From the NCBI GenBank assembly GCA_910577155.1, contig CAJTMS010000040.1:1-20166 (forward strand): a stretch of 20,166 nt of DNA, written 5' to 3'. Of the stretch, positions 7,672 to 14,728 are shown in pieces (positions within the stretch are counted from its first letter, which is position 1; the number at the start of each line of letters is the position of its first letter). Under the pieces are notes generated by a model. The model ran no database searches and was not told the DNA's origin. It saw nothing but the letters and a program-made list of their open reading frames with translations. The translations under genes were made by a program, and so were the position numbers. This stretch comes from an uncultured Mailhella sp. Lineage in GTDB: Bacteria > Desulfobacterota > Desulfovibrionia > Desulfovibrionales > Desulfovibrionaceae.

Positions 7672-7866
7672 AATTACGAGTTAATCTTTTTTATGGAGGA
7701 AATAATTTTCCCCGAAAAACCAAGTTATCCCTTATCGCTTGATTTTTCGAGGACGAGAACTTTTTAACGTATTGTAAGCTTGTTTATGGCTTTGCCATGC
7801 TAACAATACGTAAAAAAGCCTCCATACCCCCTTGTTTTTCTTTCAGAAAAACAAGGGGGTATTTTT
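7672..7866 (+). ncRNA. Candidate structured RNA with nested hairpins and own terminator
   Basis: This stretch of about 195 nt follows sngC and is built of nested inverted repeats. An outer pair is ATGGAGG (7693-7699) with CCTCCAT (7819-7825). Inside it lie hairpin one, CGAAAAACCAAG (7713-7724) with CTTGATTTTTCG (7738-7749, one mismatch), and hairpin two, TTTTTaACGTATTGTaAGC (7761-7779) with GCTAACAATACGTaAAAAA (7799-7817), capped by ATGGC-TTT-GCCAT. A Rho-independent terminator closes it. The layout is a three-way junction followed by a terminator. A 24-codon ORF (7693-7767, ATG to TAA) lies in the first half, with no convincing ribosome-binding site of its own. It could be an independent RNA, a structured 3' region of the sngABC transcript, or a decayed mobile-element end; no reverse transcriptase or other partner gene is adjacent. 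Confidence 0.4.
7825..7866 (+). terminator. Strong Rho-independent terminator downstream of sngABC
   Basis: TACCCCCTTGTTTTTCT pairs perfectly over 17 bp with AGAAAAACAAGGGGGTA around a TTC loop, and five T follow (7862-7866). The minus-strand side has no T tract, so it acts on plus-strand transcripts, ending the defence operon and/or the candidate small RNA. Confidence 0.85.
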
Positions 7867-7995
7867 GTACGTAACAGGATAAAATTTATTTATCAACCGC
7901 TTTCCATAACAGAGCGAAATAAAAAAAATTTTTGTCGCAAATATGTACAAAAAATAAGGACTTATGAAAATATATCCATAACCCCTTGAAATAAG

Positions 7996-8040
7996 TGGTG
8001 GAACCTGCAAAGGTTGAACTTGCGACCAACCGGTTATGAA
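7996..8040 (-). pseudogene. tRNA-Met(CAT)-type 3' fragment, possible attachment-site scar
   Basis: Read on the minus strand this is a tRNA from the anticodon loop to the 3' end: loop TTCATAA (anticodon CAT), anticodon-stem 3' strand CCGGT, variable TGGTC, T arm GCAAG-TTCAACC-TTTGC (five paired positions, canonical seven-base T loop), acceptor strand AGGTTCC, discriminator A, then CCA. The 5' half is missing. Upstream on that strand there is no GGAACCT acceptor strand and no D arm, and the five bases before the loop (GCAGG) pair imperfectly with CCGGT. A fragment starting exactly at the anticodon loop and ending at CCA is what tyrosine-recombinase integration into a tRNA gene leaves at the far end of an element. 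The intact tRNA is not in the window. A gene simply decayed at its 5' end is the alternative. Confidence 0.65.
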
Positions 8041-8071
8041 CCTGCCCTATTAGTGAATAAACAGGATAAAA

Positions 8072-8415
8072 CCTATGATGTAATTAATAAATATTATTAT
8101 ATTACAAATAGTTACACATAGTAATCATTTTGCTTTTTTCTTAATTTTTACTACTTTTTTAATCAAAATCAGGCATTTTCTGTCCAATACACAAATGGAA
8201 TAAAAAAAATGGCAGATATGTTCCTTGTCTTCCAAAGTTCTTAGTGAATGAAAAATGACAAGAAATATCAAGGCAATATTTTGAACCCCAATAAGGGAAT
8301 TCTCACTCTATTGCTAAAGAAGAAAGTGAATTGTCAGCAAGCTATAGGTTAAGCAAAAAAAATCCTCATTTTTATTGGAACTGCTTGAAAACGTATAGAA
8401 ATATTCTTGATTTAA
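8072..8415. other. Gene-free AT-rich stretch
   Basis: No ORF, RNA gene or convincing terminator is seen here. The 12-mer AACAGGATAAAA at its left edge (8060-8071) also occurs at 7873-7884, so it flanks the tRNA fragment as a direct repeat. Runs of A next to short complementary T runs near 8350-8385 give only weak hairpins for the minus-strand gene ending at 8416. Confidence 0.5.
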
Positions 8416-8937
8416 TCACTGTTTATCGGCAGTACGGTCCGGCACTTTGATTACGCATTTGCCCTGCGAGGTATACACAGCATAGCGCAGACCTTTTCCC
8501 TGACGTTCCCCGGCGATAATTTCTAACGTTCCGTCACCGTTGAGGTCGGCAAAATAGCAAAGCTTGTGCAGCCGCGGAGCTTGCCTGACATTTCCCAAGG
8601 CAAGAAATTGAACCAGAGGTATTGCCTGCGTTTTATCAGCATCCTGCATATCTTTACCCAGCAGAATGACGGAATACTGCCCCCTTGAGGATTTCACAGG
8701 AGCCTGTTTTGGCAGAGGAAAATCTGGCTTCCAGTCTGTCGCTTCTGTTTTATCAGGCGTGAGAATATTTTGGGCGCAGTCAAAAGCAAAACTGGAATCT
8801 TTTGGGTCTGGCTGAAAAGGTTCGGCGTTTGCTTCAACGTTTTTTGCCGTAACAGCAGATAAGGGTGAGGGAAGACATATCAGCCCCAAAGTTATCAGCA
8901 TGAAAAATACAGTACGCTGCAGATATTTGATAAACAT
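8416..8937 (-). CDS. Secreted protein with one FG-GAP/EF-hand-like motif
   Basis: This 173-residue predicted periplasmic or secreted protein starts at ATG 8937. That start is chosen because GGGGGAAC lies just upstream and a Sec signal peptide begins there (MFIKYLQRT, then a hydrophobic core, cleavage near LSA at 28); a longer in-frame extension to 9111 would bury the signal and overlap the upstream gene. The only recognisable motif is DLNGDGTLE (131-139), a D-x-N-x-D-G calcium-binding type loop followed by a hydrophobic strand (IIAGERQGKG), as in single FG-GAP/VCBS-like repeats. Function is unknown. It is the last gene of the minus-strand envelope cluster, 79 nt after a neighbour carrying a similar motif. 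Confidence 0.7.
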   Translation of the reverse strand: MFIKYLQRTVFFMLITLGLICLPSPLSAVTAKNVEANAEPFQPDPKDSSFAFDCAQNILTPDKTEATDWKPDFPLPKQAPVKSSRGQYSVILLGKDMQDADKTQAIPLVQFLALGNVRQAPRLHKLCYFADLNGDGTLEIIAGERQGKGLRYAVYTSQGKCVIKVPDRTADKQ

Positions 8938-9016
8938 GGTACGTTCCCCCTTGCACAAGAAAATTTGTTTTGGATCCGTAAGATTCCCTAAAATGTGCCA
9001 GATCAATTCTATTCCG

Positions 9017-10186
9017 TTAAAATTCCTGCAAATAAATAGAACCGTCACCTTTGCTGCCGTCATCTTTGCTGTTTTGGTTAATGGTATACTGTTTTGTCCT
9101 GCCGTTTTCATCTATATAGGAAATTCCATACTGCGGTATACTCCCCAAAAATGTCATGCCAAGGACAAAAGGGTGATGTGGTTTAAGCGCAGGCTGCATA
9201 TAAATTTCCTTTGCTGAAAAAATGGGCTTTCCATTTTCATCAACATTGAGACATTCAAGCTTTAGCACTTTGAAATCTTTCACACTGATTGAAGCAGAAA
9301 AAGCAATTTTGACTTGCTGCTTCGAATTATCTGCTGTAAATTCATGATACGGAGTGCCTAAATCAAAAATTCTTTCTGCCCGTTGAACGGAAACAGACGG
9401 GGCATGCATTGTATTTGATACCGCAGAGGAAAGTGGAAGAAGTTGAATTTGCTTGCTATTTTTATAATATTCGTTGAGTGCTTTCTCATACTCATTTTCT
9501 GCAATAACATCTGAAACAGCTTTATCATAAATTCCGGATGTATTATGATAATAAAGAATTTCTTGAAATGTTTCATCTTTTTCATAGTTAAAATAAAAAT
9601 CTTCACACTCCAAGGCAGCTTTCTTAGGATAAAGGGCATAACTTCCAAAAATAGCGTGGGCAGCACCTTCTGAGCCAAAATTGAAGAACGTGCCGTCACT
9701 CAAAAGTTCAAAACTGTTTCTGACAGTCCCTTCCAGCAGGCAATATATCTTTCCGTCCATTAGCTTGTAAACTGCATATATTTTACTGCCAAACCATGAA
9801 TTTTCAATTTTTTCTGAAATTTCACCAATAATAAGTTCTGCTATGCCGTCTGCATTGATATCCCGTATGGTGTAGCCTATTTTTTGAAAAGGTTCTGCAG
9901 GGGGATCATTGGGATTGGGATATTTGATTTTTTCCAGTATCCCCATTGCGCCTTCAATATATGGTTCTTCCTCGGGCATGGCATTTGGGTCAGGAGTGGA
10001 AATCATGTCGATAAGAGTACATAATTCTTTTAAAACAGTTTCATAATTCTGCACATATTCACCGTTCAGAGCTTTTACTGCGTCTTTTTGCGTGTCTGAT
10101 GCGGTATCAGCATGGGCAGGGAACAAAAAAGCCATACCTGCAAAGAAAACTATCATCAAATGAAAAGAGAGTATTTTAATGTTCAT
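9017..10186 (-). CDS. Secreted protein of unknown function with FG-GAP/EF-hand-like motif
   Basis: This is a 389-residue protein. It has a clear signal peptide (MNIKILSFHL start, cleavage near AHA at 26) and starts at ATG 10186 with AGGAAG upstream. Residues 109-117 read DINADGIAE, followed by a LIIGE strand, resembling the motif in the next gene downstream. The rest is mixed alpha/beta with aromatic-rich segments and no family that could be named. A possible beta-sandwich C-terminus (about 280-370) contains repeated short hydrophobic strands. It probably acts in the periplasm or outside the cell. It lies 116 nt downstream of an LprI-like gene. No defect is visible. Confidence 0.7.
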   Translation of the reverse strand: MNIKILSFHLMIVFFAGMAFLFPAHADTASDTQKDAVKALNGEYVQNYETVLKELCTLIDMISTPDPNAMPEEEPYIEGAMGILEKIKYPNPNDPPAEPFQKIGYTIRDINADGIAELIIGEISEKIENSWFGSKIYAVYKLMDGKIYCLLEGTVRNSFELLSDGTFFNFGSEGAAHAIFGSYALYPKKAALECEDFYFNYEKDETFQEILYYHNTSGIYDKAVSDVIAENEYEKALNEYYKNSKQIQLLPLSSAVSNTMHAPSVSVQRAERIFDLGTPYHEFTADNSKQQVKIAFSASISVKDFKVLKLECLNVDENGKPIFSAKEIYMQPALKPHHPFVLGMTFLGSIPQYGISYIDENGRTKQYTINQNSKDDGSKGDGSIYLQEF

Positions 10187-10302
10187 AGGCTTTTCTTCCT
10201 GTTAATGGAAAAATCCATATACCTTTTATACTGCACGCAGCACATTAATGCATTGCACGAACGAACTATATGATTTGTAACCGTGCTTTTTTACTAGCAA
10301 AA

Positions 10303-10752
10303 TTAGTCCACATCTTCTGACACAACATTGCGGTTGATAATACGCAGGAATGAAATGCGTTCCACCCATAAATGGACATTTGCTTTGGCTGCCAAAATAT
10401 AATAGAGTGTTCCGCCGTCACCAAATCCATCAGCAGCTTTGTAACAAAACTTTTCTGTAAATTTCAGCCACGCACGCTGATCTGCAAGCAATAAATCAGC
10501 AAGTTCCGTATCCACTGCCTTGAGATTTTTCATAGTTTCCGTATAGGCTAAGTTCAGAAGTTTATCGACTTTTTTAAATGCGTCATTAATTACTTCCACC
10601 GCATCAGCAGTGGAAAGATTAAGAGATTTTTCAAAACTTTCTTCCATAATCGCCTGTGCCTGTTTTTCATACCTTGGCAAAGGATTATCCTCTGCTATTG
10701 CCGCTATTGGCAAAAGAAATGTCAAAAGAAGAGCAAAAATGATTTTCCGCAT
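10303..10752 (-). CDS. Small secreted DUF1311/LprI-like protein
   Basis: This is a 149-residue periplasmic protein with signal peptide MRKIIFALLLTFLLPIAAIA. The start at 10752 is preferred over an upstream in-frame extension (to 10845), because GAGGT lies correctly before it and the signal peptide begins there. The segment LNLAYTETMKNL, then LLADQRAWLKFTEKFC (to C103), follows the DUF1311 pattern (helix, L-x-x-aQ-x-x-W-x-x-y/f-x-x-x-C). That family includes the lysozyme inhibitor LprI of mycobacteria and many uncharacterised envelope proteins. Only one of the usual cysteines is present, so the family's typical disulfide cannot form in cis. Assignment is moderate; lysozyme inhibition is not claimed. 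Confidence 0.65.
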   Translation of the reverse strand: MRKIIFALLLTFLLPIAAIAEDNPLPRYEKQAQAIMEESFEKSLNLSTADAVEVINDAFKKVDKLLNLAYTETMKNLKAVDTELADLLLADQRAWLKFTEKFCYKAADGFGDGGTLYYILAAKANVHLWVERISFLRIINRNVVSEDVD

Positions 10753-10784
10753 AACGACCTCTTTTTTCGTATTGTTGACTGTTA

Positions 10785-11609
10785 CTATTGTGCCTTTTTG
10801 AGGATTTTTCCGGAATTTTCCACATAAAAATGGGTAATGGAACATTCAGCGGTATAGATATCCAAAGACTGATAGCTGCTATAAGACAGCGTAATGGTAT
10901 CGCCCTTTCCTAAATCGGCAAATTCTTCAATATCGCCGTTTCCCATGACAATTTCCACTTTTTCGCCGTTTGCGGTTCGGATTAAATATCCGTAAGCATC
11001 GGCACTGCGGGGAGTGGTATACTCAAGGAACGTGCCGCTAATCTTTTTGGTTCCCTCTAAATCAAGCGTAGGACAAATCGGCAAAGGGGCAAAAGAAGGC
11101 TTCAGAACAGGCTGTCCCATTTTCTTTAGCTTCATCTTTGCACTTTCTCTTTCATGGTCTGCAGCCTTACGATACCAAAGAATAGCAGCTTCCTGCCGTT
11201 CCTTTGCAGTTTCCAGCAATAAATCCTCTGCAATTTCGGGAATAAGGATACTATCGCCCACATCTTCATAGCCTAAAGGCAAACCACCGGCGGCTGCCTG
11301 TAAATAATAATCAAGGGCAGTATAGTTGTCTTGTTCCACACCAATGCCGTCACGGTAGCAGTCGCCCAGATTATGTAAGGCAAGCCCATTACCTTTTTTG
11401 GCTGCAATACCATACCAATGCACTGCCATTTTTGGATCAACAGGCAAACCGTTTTTGCCTTTTTCATACCAAACCCCGAGTTTATTGGCAGCAACATCAT
11501 CTCCTGCCTGAGCTTTTGCCTGAATTTCTGCCACGTTTGCAGAAACTGCCTGTGCAGGGCAGTAGTAAAATGCTGTCAGCAAGATAACAAGGCAAATTCT
11601 GATAACCAT
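10785..11609 (-). CDS. Secreted Sel1-like repeat protein
   Basis: This is a 274-residue protein with a signal peptide (cleavage near VSA at 24), starting at ATG 11609 with AAGGA upstream. Residues about 31-165 form Sel1-type TPR repeats. The clearest units are AAN-x-LG-x-WYEKG followed by DPKMAVHWYGIAAKKGN, then ALHNLGDCYRDGIGV followed by YTALDYYLQAAAGG, and a degenerate third ending in AAILWYRKAAD. The remaining C-terminal segment of about 90 residues is strand-rich (SGTFLEY, GYLIRT, KVEIVMGNGD, DTITLSYS), compatible with a small beta-barrel domain; that is inference. Sel1 proteins usually act as protein-protein scaffolds in the envelope. The genes on both sides are 32-39 nt away, consistent with one transcript. 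Confidence 0.8.
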   Translation of the reverse strand: MVIRICLVILLTAFYYCPAQAVSANVAEIQAKAQAGDDVAANKLGVWYEKGKNGLPVDPKMAVHWYGIAAKKGNGLALHNLGDCYRDGIGVEQDNYTALDYYLQAAAGGLPLGYEDVGDSILIPEIAEDLLLETAKERQEAAILWYRKAADHERESAKMKLKKMGQPVLKPSFAPLPICPTLDLEGTKKISGTFLEYTTPRSADAYGYLIRTANGEKVEIVMGNGDIEEFADLGKGDTITLSYSSYQSLDIYTAECSITHFYVENSGKILKKAQ

Positions 11610-11648
11610 GTTTTTTCCTTTTCTTATTTTTTGTTTAAAAATTTTATT

Positions 11649-12515
11649 TTATTTTTGAATTAATGGAATTGCATCATGCAGAAAAAGTCCGCTGCCGGAG
11701 CTTCCGCCAGTTTCATATTCCAGATTTCCGATTGTCAGTAATAAAGGCTGATTCTTATAACTGTCCAGCCACTCCCAGCGAAAAGCCATAAGTGCCAGTT
11801 CTTCCCCAGTTTCTTCATTGTTTTCATTCAACAGTTTAAAATGGTAGCAAAAAGCGTCATAATCAGCAGATTTCTGCCCTGTATACACAGCTCTTACAGC
11901 CCGCATATCTGTCCATGTGAAGGATGACTCTCCATTCACATCTCGAATTGACAGGGAATTTTTTCCTACTTCACCTTTATGGCTATAGCCATTGCCCTGT
12001 TGGTCAAGCACATTAAAGGTTATTTTTTCATTGTCTTTTCCTATGTTCATTTGGAGAAGACCACCGCCATTAAAAACCTGTATGGAAAGACCGCTGGAAG
12101 AAAGCAAAGCAGCCGTCACTCCGCCGTCAAGCGGATTGCCTTTTGATGACCGCAGAAGATAAAAAGGCTCTCCCTCAATACTTTTAAGTCCAAGAGAACA
12201 ATCATTTTCTGTAAAAATACGGGTCTGGGCAAAAATTTTACCATTCTGCAAAAAACTTAACCAACTGTCCGCAAAAATATCTTCTTCTGTTTGTCCATAA
12301 CTTGCGCAAGGAACTCTATCTTTCCCTGTAAGCTCGGCTTCAATGCCTAAATCCTCAATTTTTTGTACTGTACCAATTTCCTGCCCATTAAAATTCAAAA
12401 AATACACGGCTGCTGTTTTATTTATTTCCTGTCCGGCAAAGGCATCAGCAGTAAAAAAGACAAAAGCAAATAAAGTACAAAAGGTCAATATATTCCATTT
12501 TATAAAGTATCGCAT
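11649..12515 (-). CDS. Secreted protein of unknown family
   Basis: This is a 288-residue protein with a Sec signal peptide (MRYFIKW start, hydrophobic core, cleavage near AFA at 27). ATG 12515 is preceded by GGAGG. The mature part is strand-rich with many short hydrophobic/polar alternations and a glycine/serine-rich patch near the C-terminus (GGSSGSG). Four cysteines are present: one at residue 13 in the signal peptide, and three in the mature part (positions near 70, 105 and 222). No named domain was recognised. Spacing of 32 nt to the upstream gene and 39 nt to the Sel1 gene suggests operon membership. Confidence 0.65.
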   Translation of the reverse strand: MRYFIKWNILTFCTLFAFVFFTADAFAGQEINKTAAVYFLNFNGQEIGTVQKIEDLGIEAELTGKDRVPCASYGQTEEDIFADSWLSFLQNGKIFAQTRIFTENDCSLGLKSIEGEPFYLLRSSKGNPLDGGVTAALLSSSGLSIQVFNGGGLLQMNIGKDNEKITFNVLDQQGNGYSHKGEVGKNSLSIRDVNGESSFTWTDMRAVRAVYTGQKSADYDAFCYHFKLLNENNEETGEELALMAFRWEWLDSYKNQPLLLTIGNLEYETGGSSGSGLFLHDAIPLIQK

Positions 12516-12547
12516 ACGTCCTCCGTCAATTTATTCAATCAAACAGT

Positions 12548-13180
12548 TTATAATGACACGTCTTTACTTGTTTCACTGTCACTTTTTGTCACGTGTGACA
12601 CAGGGAAATCCTGTCCGTACAAGCGTAAAATCTTTGGCGTTGAACCGTCTAAATTGGGGAAGAAAAATTCCACCTTGAGGGCTGCCCGTTCCGGAACCGT
12701 GACAATACGCTGGTCAGTTTCCTTTTGCTCATACACAAAATCGTCTTTATCCTGCAAAAGAACCTGCTGCTTTGCAGTCAGGTTGGCAAGACGTACAGGA
12801 AAGTCCTGCGTATTTTTCACCGCAAGCACAATACGCCATGAATTATCCGTTAATTGTTCAGCCTTGAGCACCTTGGTTTCTGTCAGTGCAAGGAGTTTTT
12901 CCTTATCCGCAATCACTTCCGCACCGCCGGCACTGTCAAGCTGGCTTTGCATATCCTTGGCTCCTTCCTGCATGCCTTGTGTCATGCCAGTGACAATTCC
13001 GCCCATGGCAGAAAACAAATCGCCAAATACGCTTTGCAGACCTTCCTGTATCTCCTTCATATCCTCTTTGGTGACAGTTACTGTTTCTTCTTTTGTTTCT
13101 TCAGCAAAGGAAGGGGAGGACAATGCCAATATCAGTAAACCTGCCCAAAATACACTACAATACCGTTCTCTTTTCATCAT
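12548..13180 (-). CDS. Secreted DUF4352-like protein
   Basis: This is a 210-residue protein whose ATG (13178-13180) overlaps the stop of the DUF805 gene as TAATG. GGGAGG precedes it, and a second ATG one codon later (13177) has slightly better spacing. The signal peptide cleaves near SFA at 26. An amphipathic, Gly/Met-rich helical segment (about 35-82) precedes a single immunoglobulin-like domain (about 103-195). Within the latter, WRIVLAVKNTQDFPV, the DKDDFVY turn and RIVTVPERAALKVEFFF resemble the DUF4352/Telokin-like extracellular fold. An in-frame extension to 13285 is unlikely since it lacks a ribosome-binding site and would overlap the upstream gene. Translational coupling to the DUF805 protein suggests the two work together at the inner membrane. 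Confidence 0.65.
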   Translation of the reverse strand: MMKRERYCSVFWAGLLILALSSPSFAEETKEETVTVTKEDMKEIQEGLQSVFGDLFSAMGGIVTGMTQGMQEGAKDMQSQLDSAGGAEVIADKEKLLALTETKVLKAEQLTDNSWRIVLAVKNTQDFPVRLANLTAKQQVLLQDKDDFVYEQKETDQRIVTVPERAALKVEFFFPNLDGSTPKILRLYGQDFPVSHVTKSDSETSKDVSL

Positions 13181-13575
13181 TACACCTCCCGAACGCCAAA
13201 GCGGTTTTCCTCTGGTTTGCCGGCTAAACAATAAAAAATACACAAAGGGATTATCCCAATTATGGTTATAGTCAGTACTATCCACCAGCCCCTAAAATTA
13301 ATGTCATGCAAACGCCGAACGCCAACGGCAAGAGCAGGAAGAAAAAGGGCAAGCTGCACAAAACCAAGCATACTTTCTGCTGTTTCCATACCCATTCTGT
13401 CATAAAAAACAGCATAGACTACCGTACACAAAAGAGAATTAAAGAGCGCAAACCACCAGTATTCCGCACGCGTGGCACGCCCTTTGAACGTGGCATATTT
13501 TTTCAGGCAGCGGGCAACAGCTTCCAAAAAGCCTATTCTGGGTGTCTTAATAGGGATATTCTGCGCACTGTCCAT
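13180..13575 (-). CDS. DUF805 inner-membrane protein
   Basis: This 131-residue protein has the DUF805 signature FKGRATRAEYWWFALFN (30-46), several hydrophobic segments (about 42-58, 68-86, 97-117) and the RRLHDINFRGWW motif near 87-98. These small inner-membrane proteins (YhaH/YhaI group) are widespread and uncharacterised. The ORF starts at ATG 13575 with AAAGGA upstream. The polar C-terminus (KPEENRFG) is also typical of the family. The stop overlaps the start of the secreted gene that follows. Confidence 0.85.
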   Translation of the reverse strand: MDSAQNIPIKTPRIGFLEAVARCLKKYATFKGRATRAEYWWFALFNSLLCTVVYAVFYDRMGMETAESMLGFVQLALFLPALAVGVRRLHDINFRGWWIVLTITIIGIIPLCIFYCLAGKPEENRFGVREV

Positions 13576-13636
13576 ACAATTTTCCTTTAACCTGTACTGA
13601 AAGAAACAGTATTTTATTTTTCACAACACACTAATT

Positions 13637-14617
13637 TTATTCAGCTTTCACTTGCATAATATGTAAAGAACGCACCACGAAGCCGTGACTTGCATTATCT
13701 TCTTCTGCCATGGAATAATTTGTTTTTTCAAAGGCAATCTCCATATCAGCAGTATGCACTTCTTTTTCTTGCTCAGAGAACGGGTCATCTATACAAAGCA
13801 AAGCACCTTTTATGGCAAACCCATTTTCAAGGGCAGAAAGATTATCAATTTTTCCCCTGCACAGAAGCGGACCGTCAGCCTGGTTACCCAAAAGATATTC
13901 GCTTTGCACATTTTTCAAAGGAGCTGGCTTGCCAAAATAATAAACAGCTATTTTTGCAGCGTCAGTACGGCGCAGGGCCAAATCATAATTTGCCTTGTCA
14001 CCCTTGAAAAAGTTCGGATTATTTCCACGGGTTAAATATACACTCCCATCAAGAGGGGAATTGCCTGTATGATAAACAGCCATAACAGCCTGATCCAAAA
14101 TTTCATCAGTCAGCACATCAAAACTCTGCACGGCACCGTGTTCCCATAATGCGACAAGATTATTAAACATAGTTTCCGCTGTATCTACATCAGCAAAATA
14201 CGGCAATACAGCAAAATTTTTCACCTGCTGTTTTGTGGCGTCAATCTTCAATCCCAGTGTATCAAGATCTGACATTTTTCCGTCTTCATCATCACTCAAG
14301 AGTAAAATAAGATTTCTCATGCTTTCAATATATTCATTACTGCTTTTTTCAAGACGGGCAAGCGTTTCAGTACATTCTTCCTGTATGCCATTGCTTTCTT
14401 TGCCGGAACAAATAGACCGCAGTAATTTGTACCTGTTATGGAGTTTTTCTTCCCAGTATGCATAGGCATCATTGCCGCACTGCATCATAAAATACGCACT
14501 GGTTGCAGAATGCATGCAGAGATTAAAACCCGGCGCAAGTTCTTCCTCTTCTGCAAAGGAAAGTTTTGGCAGTGCCAGCAGCATAACCATAAAACAAAAT
14601 AAAAACAATTTACGCAT
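13637..14617 (-). CDS. Secreted protein with N-terminal DUF1311/LprI-like domain
   Basis: This is a 326-residue protein with a signal peptide (MRKLFLFCFMVMLLALPKLSFA). ATG 14617 is chosen because GGGAGG lies 7 nt upstream and the signal starts there; the in-frame extension to 14656 is not supported. The mature N-terminus has the DUF1311/LprI pattern: C34, A-T-S-A-Y, C47, AYAYWEEKLHNRYKLL, then C70 and C82. The remaining 200 or so residues are of unknown fold, with a strand-rich C-terminus. It sits 111 nt after lemA and 61 nt before the DUF805 gene. It is a second DUF1311-type protein in the cluster, longer than the one at 10303-10752. Confidence 0.65.
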   Translation of the reverse strand: MRKLFLFCFMVMLLALPKLSFAEEEELAPGFNLCMHSATSAYFMMQCGNDAYAYWEEKLHNRYKLLRSICSGKESNGIQEECTETLARLEKSSNEYIESMRNLILLLSDDEDGKMSDLDTLGLKIDATKQQVKNFAVLPYFADVDTAETMFNNLVALWEHGAVQSFDVLTDEILDQAVMAVYHTGNSPLDGSVYLTRGNNPNFFKGDKANYDLALRRTDAAKIAVYYFGKPAPLKNVQSEYLLGNQADGPLLCRGKIDNLSALENGFAIKGALLCIDDPFSEQEKEVHTADMEIAFEKTNYSMAEEDNASHGFVVRSLHIMQVKAE

Positions 14618-14728
14618 TGTTTTTCCTCCCCAGTGTGCCACAATATCACATGCCAATCATCTAAAATTATTGTTTATTCTTTATGCAGATATGAAAATCA
14701 CTGTCTACACAAGAAAAACGAAACATAG

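Noticed and set aside
7672..7866. Retron-like non-coding RNA
   Set aside because: The nested inverted repeats are suggestive, but no reverse transcriptase is encoded anywhere in the window.
7996..8075. Complete functional tRNA gene
   Set aside because: The 3' half is excellent, but no GGAACCT acceptor strand, D arm or well-paired anticodon-stem 5' strand lies upstream on the minus strand.
12654..13271. Long plus-strand ORF of 205 codons opposite the DUF4352-like gene
   Set aside because: It is antisense to two well-supported coding genes, has a serine/cysteine-rich low-complexity translation and no ribosome-binding site.
14618..14728. Second sigma-54 promoter (TTGGCATGTGATATTGTGG on the minus strand)
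   Set aside because: The GG is present, but the -12 GC is replaced by TG at the required spacing.
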